Origin: Geothrix rubra
GTDB lineage: Bacteria > Acidobacteriota > Holophagae > Holophagales > Holophagaceae
Assembly: GCF_030268065.1 (NCBI RefSeq)
Contig: NZ_BSDD01000001.1
Coordinates: 930,001 to 994,000, forward strand
DNA length: 64,000 bases
Direction of reading: 5' to 3'
A program made the translations under genes and the position numbers. The notes beneath the pieces were generated by a model, which was given only the letters and a program-made list of their open reading frames with translations, did not search any database and had not been told where the DNA came from. Of this stretch, positions 17,573 through 27,062 are shown piece after piece (position 1 is the stretch's first letter; every line of letters starts with the position of its first letter).

Positions 17573-18307
17573 TCAGGCCAGCCCCAGCCGCTGCTTGAGC
17601 CCCGGGGCCGCGCCGCGGCTCACCTCGACCTCCACATCCCCCGGCAGGCGCACCCACAGCCGGCCCGAGTCCCCCGGCCGGACGCCCACCACGGCCTCGG
17701 GCCGCAGCAGCAGGTGGCGGTGGCCGCGCACCAGGCCCCGCCCCTCCAGGGCGGCCTCGGCCTCGGAGAGGGTCTTCCAGAGGGTGCGGAAGCGCCCCCC
17801 GGCGTGGGCCCAGACGGCCTCCTCCTCGTAGGTGAAGTGGGTGGTCCGGGCCAGGTCTAGGAACACCAGGCCCTCCCCGGCCCGCACGGCGTAGCGGAAG
17901 GGCCCCTGGGGCCTGGCCGGGGCCGGTGCGGCCTCCCGCCGCTCCCGCAGCCGTTCCAGGGTGCGGGCCAGCCGCTCGGCGGTGACGGGCTTCAGCAGGT
18001 AGTCCGCCGCCGCCTGCTCGAAGGCCCGGACCGCATGCTCGGAGAAGGCCGTCACGAAGACGATGGGGAGGCCCCGGGGCGCCTCGCTGGCCACCTCCAG
18101 GCCCGAGAGGCCGGGCATCTGGATATCCAGGAAGAGGGCGTCCGCCGCCCCGCCCTGGTCCAGCCACTCCAGCACGGCCGGTCCGTCTTCCAGCTCGGCC
18201 ACCACCTCGCAGCCCTGCTCCCGCAGCAGCCGGGCCAGCCGGCGGAGGTTGTAGGGCTCGTCCTCCGCCACGAGGACGCGCAGGGCCCCGTTCAGGTTCT
18301 GGCTCAT
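17573..18307 (-). CDS. LytTR-family response regulator (pair 1)
   Basis: A 244-residue regulator: receiver domain (about 1-125) with acidic pair AEDEP, phospho-acceptor Asp in FLDIQMPG and Lys in LLKPVT, then a LytTR DNA-binding domain (about 140-244; HAGGRFRTLWKTL, RGHRHLLLRPEAV). LytTR regulators bind direct repeats in target promoters. The ATG overlaps the stop of the upstream histidine kinase by 4 bp. With the kinase and the Spy-like gene it forms a three-gene operon, so sensing of envelope or metal stress is a reasonable guess. Confidence 0.92.
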   Translation of the reverse strand: MSQNLNGALRVLVAEDEPYNLRRLARLLREQGCEVVAELEDGPAVLEWLDQGGAADALFLDIQMPGLSGLEVASEAPRGLPIVFVTAFSEHAVRAFEQAAADYLLKPVTAERLARTLERLRERREAAPAPARPQGPFRYAVRAGEGLVFLDLARTTHFTYEEEAVWAHAGGRFRTLWKTLSEAEAALEGRGLVRGHRHLLLRPEAVVGVRPGDSGRLWVRLPGDVEVEVSRGAAPGLKQRLGLA

Positions 18308-19419
18308 GGCCGGGCCCCCGGCCGGGGCAGGCGGATCCGGGCCCGGGTCCAGTCCCCGTCCCGGAAGAGGCTGAAGGCCGCTTCGGGAAGTCCCAGCAGG
18401 GCCAGGCGCTCCCGCAGATTATGGACGCCCACGCCCTCGGGGGCGGCGTCCTGGAGGGCCAGGCCCGTGTTGGCCACCTCCAGTTCGAGGTCGCCGTCGC
18501 GCGCCTGCAGGCCGATTCGCACCTCGCCGCCGGTGCGGCTGGGCGCGATCCCGTGCTTCAGGGCGTTCTCCACCAGGGGCTGGAGGAGCAGGGGCGGCAC
18601 CTCCGCCGCTTCGAGGGCCCGGTCCCACTGCCAGTCCACCTGGAGGCGCCGGCCCAGGCGGATCTGCTCCAGGGCGAGGTAGCGTTCCACCAGCTCCCGC
18701 TCCAGGGCCAGGGGCACGGCGGCCCGGGCGCCGTGGTCCAGCAGACCCCGGAGCAGGTCCGCGAGGCTGACGAGGGCCCGCTCCGCCGCCTCCGGATCCT
18801 CCCGCACCAGCTCCGTGAGGCCGCTGATGGCGTTGAAGAGCACGTGCGGGTTCATCTGGGCCTGGAGGGCCCGGGCCTGGGCCTGGGCCGCGGTGCGGCG
18901 GGCCTCCCGCGCCACGGCCTCGGCGCGCTCCTTGTCCGCCAGGATCCAGCCCAGGAGGACACAGATGGACAGGTTGGTGACGGCCAGGAGGAGGAGACGC
19001 GGGTGGAGCGGCAGCCAGGGCCGGTCCTCCGGGGGCGCCATCATCCGCATGCCCCGGCCCATGCCCGGCCCCCGCCCCGGGCCCGGGCCCGGCCCCAGGC
19101 CGGATCGGGGACCGCCGCCGGAGAGCAGCAGCAGGAGCGCCAGCACCCAGGCGGCGTTCCAGGGGATGGCCTGGAGGAGGCCCCGCCACGCCCGGGCCAG
19201 GGGGGCGTCGTCCCCCGTCCACTGCCAGGGAAAGGGCGTGACGGCCAGGAAGAGGAGGGCCCAGAGGAAGGGCCCCAGCAGGTCCTCCGGCGTTCGGCCG
19301 GGGAAGCCCATGGCCCAGCGGGCCAGGGCCCACACCAGGCCGAACAACAGGACAGCGCCCCAGGTGGCGGGGCGCTTGATCCTGTGCCAGGTGGCCTGGC
19401 CGGCCGCGAGGGCTCGCAT
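18304..19419 (-). CDS. LytS/YehU-type sensor histidine kinase with Gly/Pro/Met-rich loop
   Basis: A 371-residue membrane kinase. About four hydrophobic segments (roughly 19-37, 48-62, 84-100, 141-160) precede a coiled region and a His_kinase domain; the phospho-accepting His192 sits in QMNPHVLFNAI, and the ATP site includes PLVENALKHG and the glycine loop GVGVHNLRERL. A low-complexity Gly/Pro/Arg/Met tract at residues 101-129 lies between the third and fourth segments. The downstream regulator overlaps its stop; the upstream Spy-like gene ends 11 bp before its ATG. The tract echoes both ends of the Spy-like protein, suggesting a shared ligand or direct contact. Confidence 0.9.
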   Translation of the reverse strand: MRALAAGQATWHRIKRPATWGAVLLFGLVWALARWAMGFPGRTPEDLLGPFLWALLFLAVTPFPWQWTGDDAPLARAWRGLLQAIPWNAAWVLALLLLLSGGGPRSGLGPGPGPGRGPGMGRGMRMMAPPEDRPWLPLHPRLLLLAVTNLSICVLLGWILADKERAEAVAREARRTAAQAQARALQAQMNPHVLFNAISGLTELVREDPEAAERALVSLADLLRGLLDHGARAAVPLALERELVERYLALEQIRLGRRLQVDWQWDRALEAAEVPPLLLQPLVENALKHGIAPSRTGGEVRIGLQARDGDLELEVANTGLALQDAAPEGVGVHNLRERLALLGLPEAAFSLFRDGDWTRARIRLPRPGARP

Positions 19420-19430
19420 GGGCCCTCAGT

Positions 19431-19940
19431 CTAGTTCATCGGGTCGGGTCCGGGGCCCATGCCCATGCCGCCGCCCATGCCGGGGCCGCGGCCCTTCATG
19501 CGGTCCTGCATGCGCTGCTGGCGCTCGGCGCGCAGCTTCTCGAACTGGGCCTTCTGCTCAGGCGTGAGGAGCGCCTGGCTCTCCTGGAACAGGGCCCGGT
19601 GCTGCTGCATCATGGCGAAGCGGGCGGCGCTGGCCTTGTCGAAGAGCGCCTTCAGGTCGGCGTCGGAGGTGGCCGGATTGGCCGCGGCGGCGCGGAGGGC
19701 CTTCTGGGCCTCGAAGGCGGCGGTCCGGTCGGCCTCCAGGGTGGGCCGGTACTTCTCGTGCAGCGCCTTGAGGGAGGCCTTCTGGGCGTCCGTCAGGTTC
19801 AGGCAGGCGAAGGCGGGACCGAAGCCGGGGCCGGCGCCGGGGCCCATGCCCCGGCCACGGCCCTGGCGGAAGCCCTGGGCCGCCAGGGGCAGGGCCGCCA
19901 CGACGAGCAGCAGGGCGAGGGTGCGAAGGGTGGGTTGCAT
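19431..19940 (-). CDS. Spy/CpxP-like periplasmic LTxxQ protein
   Basis: A 169-residue exported protein with a signal peptide (residues 1-22, ending LAAQG) and mature helical body holding two LTxxQ-type motifs (LTDAQ at 49-53; LTPEQ near 137). Spy and CpxP are periplasmic chaperones or stress sensors; some metal-linked relatives (CnrX, ZraP) bind metals. Gly/Pro/Met-rich tracts flank the helical core (residues 27-43 and the last 20). GAGGAG lies 8 nt before ATG 19940. As first gene of the operon with a LytS/LytTR pair, it probably feeds back on, or is the output of, that system. Confidence 0.85.
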   Translation of the reverse strand: MQPTLRTLALLLVVAALPLAAQGFRQGRGRGMGPGAGPGFGPAFACLNLTDAQKASLKALHEKYRPTLEADRTAAFEAQKALRAAAANPATSDADLKALFDKASAARFAMMQQHRALFQESQALLTPEQKAQFEKLRAERQQRMQDRMKGRGPGMGGGMGMGPGPDPMN

Positions 19941-20159
19941 GACGTTCTCCTCTTCCGAAGGCCCCGGGTCCATCACCCGCAGCACCTCCATGGATGGGGC
20001 CAGGGCGGATGCGGTTGGCTTTTTCCTGCCGGATCGCAGCCCGAGGGGGTCGAATCGCAGATGCGGCCCCCTGAACGGCAGGACCGGGCGCGCAATGCCC
20101 GGTTCCCGCGGCCCGGATCCCCTTCATACTCAGAGGTTCCAGCCTGTCCCGGAGACCCC
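19941..20159. promoter_or_regulatory. divergent promoter region, Spy-like operon and pepQ
   Basis: This 219-bp gap between divergent starts must hold both promoters. On the plus strand a CATACT (20124-20129) 30 nt before the pepQ ATG is a possible -10. I found no convincing -35 and no clear LytTR direct repeat by eye. Confidence 0.35.
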
Positions 20160-21467
20160 ATGGACCTGACCGACCTCTTCCTCGACCACCTCGCCGAACG
20201 CCAGCGCAGCGCCGAGGAGGCCCTGGCCCGCACGGGCTTCGACACCCTGGTGATCTCCAGCGGTTCCGTCCACACCTATTTCGCCGACGACCAGGACGCG
20301 CCCTTCCATCCCACCCCCCACTTCGCCCACTGGTGCCCCCTGGCGGGCCCCCACCACGTCCTGGTGATCCAGCCGGGGAAGCGGCCCCGGCTCATCCGGT
20401 TCGCCCCCGAGGACTTCTGGTACGAGCAGCTGCCCCTGGGGAACCCCTTCTGGGCCGGCGGCTTCGAGATCGAGGAGGCGGGCACCGTGGACGAGGTGTG
20501 GGCCCGCGTGGGCACCCCGGCCCGGGCCGCCTACCTCGGCAACGAGGCCGACCGGGCCCTCACCGCCGGCCTGGAGGCGAACCCCGCCCTGCTGACGGCC
20601 CACCTGGACTGGACCCGCAGCTACAAGACCCCCTATGAGCTGCAGTGCATCGAGGAGGCCACCGTCCTCGCCGCCCGCGGCCACCTGGCCGCCAAGGCCG
20701 CCTTCCTGGCCGGGGCCAGCGAGCTGGAGATCCACCACGCCTACGTGCAGGCCGTGGGCTGCGTGGACCACGAGCTGCCCTACGGCACCATCGTCGCCCT
20801 CAACGAGAAGGGCGCCACCCTCCACTACGAGGGCAAGCGCACCCTGAAGAAGGGCTTCACCCTGCTCCTCGACGCGGGCGCCCAGGTCCGGGGCTACGCG
20901 GCCGACATCACCCGCACCGTCACCGCCGCCGCCTGCGACAGCCGCTTCGCCGGCCTGGTGGCGGGCATGGAGCGCGTGCAGCTGGAGCTCTGCGACGCCG
21001 TGAAGCCGGACATGCCCTACGGCGACCTCCATCATCTGGGCCACCTCAAGATCGCCGGCCTCCTGAAGGAGCACGGCCTCCTCAGGGCCGAGCCCGACGA
21101 GGCCGTGGAGAAGGGGCTCAGCCGTCCCTTCTTTCCCCACGGCCTGGGCCACCACCTGGGCATCCAGGTCCACGACGTGGCCGGCCGCCAGCTCCGCCCC
21201 GACGGCACCCCCGCCCCGCCGCCGCCCCAGCACCCCTTCCTGCGCACCACCCGCATGATCGAGGCGGGCCAGGTGTTCACCGTGGAGCCGGGCCTCTATT
21301 TCATCCCCATGCTGCTCCGCCCCTTCCGCGAGAACGAGCACCGCGACCAGTTCAACTGGACCCTCATCGACGAACTCACCCCCTGCGGCGGCATCCGCAT
21401 CGAGGACAACCTCTTCGTCACCGAGGCCGGATCGCGGAACCTCACCCGGAAGCACCTGCCGAACTGA
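20160..21467 (+). CDS. pepQ: Xaa-Pro dipeptidase PepQ
   Basis: A 435-residue M24 metallopeptidase that splits dipeptides with C-terminal proline. The dinuclear metal site is visible: Asp residues in LLLDAGAQVRGYAADITRT, His in HGLGHHLGIQVHD, Glu in FTVEPGLYFIP and Glu in GIRIEDN. Length is close to E. coli PepQ (443). The N-terminal creatinase-like domain (1-165) is complete. GGAG precedes the ATG at good spacing. With the DPP4-type peptidase and the POT transporter downstream it suggests peptide scavenging. Confidence 0.95.
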   Translation: MDLTDLFLDHLAERQRSAEEALARTGFDTLVISSGSVHTYFADDQDAPFHPTPHFAHWCPLAGPHHVLVIQPGKRPRLIRFAPEDFWYEQLPLGNPFWAGGFEIEEAGTVDEVWARVGTPARAAYLGNEADRALTAGLEANPALLTAHLDWTRSYKTPYELQCIEEATVLAARGHLAAKAAFLAGASELEIHHAYVQAVGCVDHELPYGTIVALNEKGATLHYEGKRTLKKGFTLLLDAGAQVRGYAADITRTVTAAACDSRFAGLVAGMERVQLELCDAVKPDMPYGDLHHLGHLKIAGLLKEHGLLRAEPDEAVEKGLSRPFFPHGLGHHLGIQVHDVAGRQLRPDGTPAPPPPQHPFLRTTRMIEAGQVFTVEPGLYFIPMLLRPFRENEHRDQFNWTLIDELTPCGGIRIEDNLFVTEAGSRNLTRKHLPN

Positions 21468-21481
21468 GCAGGAATCGCCTC

Positions 21482-21510
21482 TTCCGCAGCACGGTCCCCT
21501 GCCGTGTAAT
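21482..21510 (+). promoter_or_regulatory. weak promoter candidate before the sensor cassette
   Basis: TGTAAT (21505-21510) matches the -10 consensus at five of six bases; TTCCGC (21482-21487) is a poor -35 at 17-nt spacing. It lies 39 nt upstream of the ATG of the small CPPxC gene in the 82-bp gap after pepQ. Confidence 0.35.
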
Positions 21511-21549
21511 GGATCCGAACCCCATCCACCATCCGAACCCGGAGCGCCC

Positions 21550-21870
21550 ATGACGGCCCCCTTCGATCCCGCCCGCGACCACCGCATCTCCCGCGACGAG
21601 GCCGCGGGCCTCATCAAGGCCCATCAGGCCCAGGCCGCCCCCGGCGCCCACCAGGCCACGGCCTTCAATCGCAGCGCCTTCGAGCACCTCCTGGCCCAGC
21701 CCGGCGCCGCCGGCATCCGCATCTACCACGCCCGCCACGCCGACGGCTCGCCCACGATGGTGATGGTGGCGGTGGATGGCAGCGGTGCAGATCTTGCGGG
21801 CGCCAACAACGTCTGTACACAGGCAGGCACGGACTGCCCCCCCTTCTGCGCATCAGCCACATGGTTTTAA
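21550..21870 (+). CDS. small soluble protein with C-terminal CPPxC motif, first gene of sensor cassette
   Basis: A 106-residue protein with no signal peptide or membrane segment. The centre (GIRIYHARHADGSPTMVMVAVDGSGADLA, positions about 55-83) is predicted as strand-turn-strand, and the tail ends in D-C-P-P-F-C. I recall short Bacteroidota proteins with the same plan (helical start, GxRxYxA, VxVDxxGxD, CPPxC) encoded next to a multi-TM protein and a kinase; this is recollection, not a search. GGAG lies 7 nt before the ATG. Base composition starts host-like and falls toward the 3' end. Function unknown; the paired Cys could bind metal or react to redox. Confidence 0.7.
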   Translation: MTAPFDPARDHRISRDEAAGLIKAHQAQAAPGAHQATAFNRSAFEHLLAQPGAAGIRIYHARHADGSPTMVMVAVDGSGADLAGANNVCTQAGTDCPPFCASATWF

Positions 21871-22541
21871 TCAACATAGCCACTAAATATGCATCAATTT
21901 AAAGAATTACTGTGGATTGCCTGGGCCATTCAGTTAATTCGCCCAATTATCCCAACCACAGCATTTCTAATCAGCAGCGCATCCTCTCGATATCAGAAGC
22001 CTTCATGGATACAACAATTAACAATTATTGTAATATTTACCCTATTGATCGATTGGGCACTTCTTGGTTTAGCCTATTGCCACATTCATAATGCCTGGCT
22101 TGCAAATCTCGCCATATTACCAGAATTATTGCTATATTTATGGATCTTGCCCAAAATTAATCAACAATTTCATTTTCCCTCCATGCCAGTAGCCCTTATA
22201 GCCATTGCACTCTCCGTTGTCTTTTGCATTTGGGACTGGTTCAGATTGGGTCTTTGGGCCAAATGGCCCATGGGATGGACATTTACTAGTTTTATTATTT
22301 TCATTGTATGTATCTGGAAGTTTAAAGAAATTCTAATCAAAAGCCACAATGAATCACTCTTTTATCGGCCTGAATTCTGGTTTCTAGGAGCATCAACATT
22401 GCGCTATGGAACACTTTTAATTTTTCACCCATTAGGTAGCGTATTTTTAAAATCACTACCAGCAGATTTAATTCTTATTCCAGGTCTTTTCGTGTATTTA
22501 ATTCAATTATTCATGGATATCATTCTTTCCAAGACATTCCT
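21871..22541. other. AT-rich island inside a GC-rich operon
   Basis: Two 60-base lines counted by hand gave 26/60 (21901-21960) and 21/60 (22021-22080) G+C, against about 70% on either side. The drop begins near the end of the small CPPxC gene and ends sharply at about 22560, just inside the kinase gene. It coincides almost exactly with one gene, the multi-TM protein. No inverted repeats, target duplication or transposase are visible at the edges. Confidence 0.85.
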
Positions 22542-22566
22542 GTGTCAGAAACAAACCTTGTATTGA
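21889..22566 (+). CDS. multi-spanning membrane protein, putative sensor partner of the adjacent kinase
   Basis: A 225-residue, strongly hydrophobic protein with six or seven predicted membrane helices (about 8-29, 41-66, 69-91, 103-122, 129-147, 167-190, 191-220) rich in Trp and Ile. No signal peptide or known motif. The codon use is AT-rich and unlike all neighbours, pointing to a different origin. Its 3' end overlaps the GTG start of the histidine kinase by 25 bp, which is strong evidence that the two work together; the kinase has only one TM and no sensor domain of its own. There is no Shine-Dalgarno before ATG 21889, so translation probably depends on coupling to the small gene 18 bp upstream. 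Confidence 0.75.
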   Translation: MHQFKELLWIAWAIQLIRPIIPTTAFLISSASSRYQKPSWIQQLTIIVIFTLLIDWALLGLAYCHIHNAWLANLAILPELLLYLWILPKINQQFHFPSMPVALIAIALSVVFCIWDWFRLGLWAKWPMGWTFTSFIIFIVCIWKFKEILIKSHNESLFYRPEFWFLGASTLRYGTLLIFHPLGSVFLKSLPADLILIPGLFVYLIQLFMDIILSKTFLCQKQTLY

Positions 22567-23381
22567 CCTTCATCCTGGGAAATATCGCCCTGCTGGCCTT
22601 CGGCGGGCTGGCGCTGTTCGCGGTGGCCCACGCGAAGAACCGCATCATCGCGGAGCAGCGGAAGGCCCTGGAGGCGGAGCAGCGGCTGCGGCGGGCGCAG
22701 GCGGCCTTCACGGACAACGCCCACCACGAGCTGAAGACGCCGCTGCAGGTCATCTCGGGCCACCTGCACATCCTGGCGGCCCTGGAGCCCACGCGGGAGC
22801 AGGCGGAGGTGCTGGCCCGGGCGGAGGCGGCCACCCGGCGCCTCCAGGACCTGGTGCAGGACCTGCTGGACTTCACCGCCCTCCACCAGGGCACCCTGGC
22901 CCTCCGGCCCGAGCTGATGGACCTGGAGCCCCACCTGCGCGCCCTGGCCGCGGAGTACCGGACCCGGGCCACGGCCCAGGGCCTCGACTACCGGATGGAG
23001 GGGGACCCCCTGCCCGTCCCCGTGCGCTGCGACGGACCCCGCCTCCGGCGGGCCCTGGCGGCCCTCCTGGACAACGCCCTCAAGTTCACCGCGGAGGGGG
23101 CCCTCCAGGTGCGCTGGACGGTCCACCGGGAGGCGGGCCGCTCCCACCTGCGCTTCGAGGTGACGGACACGGGCCCGGGCCTGCCCCAGGACTGGGCCCA
23201 CCTGCTGGATCCCTTCGAGCAGGAGGCGGCCGCCCACCGCGTCCAGGCCGGCCTGGGCCTGGGGCTGCCCCTGGCGGCGGGCCTCCTGCAGCTCATGGGG
23301 GGCCGCCTGGGTCTGGTCCCCCTGCCCACGGGTACCCAGGCCTGGGTGGACCTGCAGCTGGAAGAAGCCGGCCAGGACTGA
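22542..23381 (+). CDS. sensor histidine kinase with single TM and no sensor domain
   Basis: A 279-residue kinase: one N-terminal TM helix (about 6-29), a short coiled coil, a HisKA domain with the phospho-His in AHHELKTPLQVI, and an HATPase_c domain with N-box LLDNALKF, G1 DTGPGLP and G2 GLGLGLPLA. It starts at GTG 22542 inside the preceding membrane-protein gene. No response regulator is adjacent, so its partner is elsewhere. The missing sensor domain is probably supplied in trans by the multi-TM protein, with the CPPxC protein as a third component. Confidence 0.9.
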   Translation: MSETNLVLTFILGNIALLAFGGLALFAVAHAKNRIIAEQRKALEAEQRLRRAQAAFTDNAHHELKTPLQVISGHLHILAALEPTREQAEVLARAEAATRRLQDLVQDLLDFTALHQGTLALRPELMDLEPHLRALAAEYRTRATAQGLDYRMEGDPLPVPVRCDGPRLRRALAALLDNALKFTAEGALQVRWTVHREAGRSHLRFEVTDTGPGLPQDWAHLLDPFEQEAAAHRVQAGLGLGLPLAAGLLQLMGGRLGLVPLPTGTQAWVDLQLEEAGQD

Positions 23382-23450
23382 GCGGGGCCCGAAGCGGGCT
23401 GCCCAGCGGGCCTCGCTTCACGCTATACAGGGAGCTCACCCGGGAGCTCC

Positions 23451-25616
23451 ATGCGCACGTCCCCCCTCTGCCTCCTCCTCGCGGCACCGGCCCTCCTCGC
23501 CCAGGGCGGCCGGCTCACCCTGGAAGCCGTGGCCCACCCCACGAAGCGCGTGGCCTTCGCCGGTCCGCGTCCCGCCCAGCTGGACTGGCTGCCGGACGGC
23601 GCCCTGGTGCAGACGGAGCGGACGAACGGCACCGTGGCCTTCCTGCGGGTGGACCCCGCCACCGGTGCACGGACGCCCCTTCTGGACGCGACCCGCCTGA
23701 AGGGTGCCCTGGTGGCCGCCGGGGCCGCAGACGGGGCCGCCCAGGCCGCCCTGGGCAAGGGCGCCTTCACCTGGAACGCGGACCGCAACGCCTTCGTGCT
23801 GGAGGTGGCGGAGGACCTCTACCTGGTGGACCTCGGCACCGCGAAGGCCCGGCGCCTCACGGACCGGCCCGGCCTGGAGGACGAGCCCAGCTTCAGCCCC
23901 GACGGCCGGCAGGTGGCCTTCCTGCGGGGCCATGATCTCTACCGGGTGGACCTCGGCACCGGCGCCGAGACGCGCCTCACCACCGGCGGCGGCGACACGG
24001 TGTTCAACGGCCGCCTGGACTGGGTGTACCAGGAGGAGGTGTACGGCCGGGGCAGCTTCAAGGCCTACTGGTGGGCGCCGGATTCCCGGCACCTGGCCTA
24101 CCTGAGCCTGGACGAGAGCAAAGTGCCGGTGTACCGCCTGGAGGACGACCGCCGCATCGAGCAGAAGACCCTGCGGGCCCGCTACCCCCGGGCCGGCGAA
24201 CCCAACCCCGTGGCCCGGCTCGGCGTGGCCGACCTCGAGGGCCGCACCACCTGGATGGACGATCCCTACCCCGGCCAGGAGACCCTCATCGTGCAGGTGG
24301 GCTGGGATCCCGAAGGGAACCTGCTGGCCAGCTACCAGGACCGCATCCAGCGCTGGCTGGACCTGCGCCGCTTCGAGGGCGCCACCTCGAAGGCCCTCCT
24401 CCACGAGCAGGGCCCGGCCTGGCAGGAGCGCCTGCCCCTGCCGGTCTTCCTGAAGGACGGCGGCTTCCTCTGGGAATCGGACCGCACGGGCCGCCACCAC
24501 CTCTACCGCTACGCGGCGGACGGCCGACTCGTCGGCCCCGTGACCTCCGGCCCCTGGGATGTCCGCGCTCTCCTCGGCGTGGATCCCCAGGGCCGCCACG
24601 CCTACTTCGAGGCCACGGAGCGCGGCCCCCTCGGCCTGGACGCCTACCGCGTCGGCCTCGACGGGAAGGGCCTGACGCGCCTGACGGAACGCCCCGGCAC
24701 CCACCAGGTCCGCTTCAACAAGGCCTTCACCGCCTTCCTGGACACCTGGAGCGACATCCACACGCCGCCCCAGCAGGCCCTCTGCGACGCCACGGGGAAG
24801 CAGCTCCGCGTCCTCCAGGCCAACCCCGCCACGGCCTGGAAGGCCCTGGCGCTCGGGCAGGTGACCTTCCAGCAGGTGAAGACCCGCGACGGCTTCCCCA
24901 TGGCGACGATGCTGGTGAAACCCACGGACTTCACCCCCACGAAGCAGTACCCGGTGTTCCAGTACATCTACGGCGGTCCCGGCGCCCAGGTGGTGCGCGA
25001 CGCCTGGAACCCCCAGATGCCCTGGTTCCAGTTCCTCGCCCAGCACGGCATCGCCGTGTGGCTGTGCGACAACCGCAGCGCCTCGGCCCAGGGGCAGGCC
25101 AGCGCCTGGGGCATCTACCGCAACCTGGGGGCCCAGGAGCTGCAGGACCAGCTGGACGGCCTGGCCTGGCTGAAGGCCCAGGGCTGGGCCGACATGGATC
25201 GTGTCTGTCTGGACGGCTGGAGCTACGGCGGCTTCATGACCTCGTACGCCCTCACCCACAGCACCGCCTGGAAGCTGGGCATCGTGGGCGCCCCCGTCAC
25301 CGACTGGCACCTCTACGACAGCATCTACACCGAGCGGTACATGGGCCTGCCCGCGGACAACCAGGAAGGCTACACGACCAGCTCGGTGGTGAATGCCGCC
25401 GCGGCCCTGCACGGGAAGCTCCTGCTCCTGCACGGCACCCTGGACGACAACGTGCATCCGCAGAACACCATCGAACTGCTCGACGCAATCCAGAAGGCGG
25501 CCCTGCCCACGCCCCCGCTGATCCTGCTGCCCGGCTCGGACCACAGCCCCCGCGCCCCCCAGCACGGCTGGGCCCGCTACCAGGCCATGTGGGACTTCCT
25601 CGAGCGCAACCTGTAG
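23451..25616 (+). CDS. dipeptidyl-peptidase IV-like S9 prolyl peptidase
   Basis: A 721-residue exported serine peptidase. A signal peptide covers residues 1-18 (ending LLAQG). A beta-propeller (about 40-480) carries the Glu pair of DPP4 in YQEEVYG that binds the substrate N-terminus. The catalytic domain has Ser591 in GWSYGG, Asp in HGTLDDN (665/666) and His698 in GSDHSPR. It removes N-terminal dipeptides after Pro/Ala in the periplasm. A TATACA box (23424-23429) and the GGGAG Shine-Dalgarno precede the ATG. It is followed by a peptide:proton symporter, so the products are likely taken up. Confidence 0.94.
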   Translation: MRTSPLCLLLAAPALLAQGGRLTLEAVAHPTKRVAFAGPRPAQLDWLPDGALVQTERTNGTVAFLRVDPATGARTPLLDATRLKGALVAAGAADGAAQAALGKGAFTWNADRNAFVLEVAEDLYLVDLGTAKARRLTDRPGLEDEPSFSPDGRQVAFLRGHDLYRVDLGTGAETRLTTGGGDTVFNGRLDWVYQEEVYGRGSFKAYWWAPDSRHLAYLSLDESKVPVYRLEDDRRIEQKTLRARYPRAGEPNPVARLGVADLEGRTTWMDDPYPGQETLIVQVGWDPEGNLLASYQDRIQRWLDLRRFEGATSKALLHEQGPAWQERLPLPVFLKDGGFLWESDRTGRHHLYRYAADGRLVGPVTSGPWDVRALLGVDPQGRHAYFEATERGPLGLDAYRVGLDGKGLTRLTERPGTHQVRFNKAFTAFLDTWSDIHTPPQQALCDATGKQLRVLQANPATAWKALALGQVTFQQVKTRDGFPMATMLVKPTDFTPTKQYPVFQYIYGGPGAQVVRDAWNPQMPWFQFLAQHGIAVWLCDNRSASAQGQASAWGIYRNLGAQELQDQLDGLAWLKAQGWADMDRVCLDGWSYGGFMTSYALTHSTAWKLGIVGAPVTDWHLYDSIYTERYMGLPADNQEGYTTSSVVNAAAALHGKLLLLHGTLDDNVHPQNTIELLDAIQKAALPTPPLILLPGSDHSPRAPQHGWARYQAMWDFLERNL

Positions 25617-25673
25617 CCGGCAGCTGACAGCGGTCCCGCCCTGCCCCCATACTGGCCCTTTCCCGGATGTGAC

Positions 25674-27059
<1,386 letters not shown>

Positions 27060-27062
27060 CCC

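Noticed and set aside
19020-19110. GGCCC/GGGCC repeats as a DNA repeat element
   Set aside because: It is the coding sequence of the Gly/Pro-rich loop of the kinase; the repeat is at protein level.
21480-22570. Mobile element around the AT-rich gene
   Set aside because: No transposase, inverted repeats, direct repeats or tRNA end are visible at the borders.
23382-23450. GGGAGCTC repeats as an operator
   Set aside because: Two copies of a self-complementary hexamer around the Shine-Dalgarno; could be chance in this composition, no further support.
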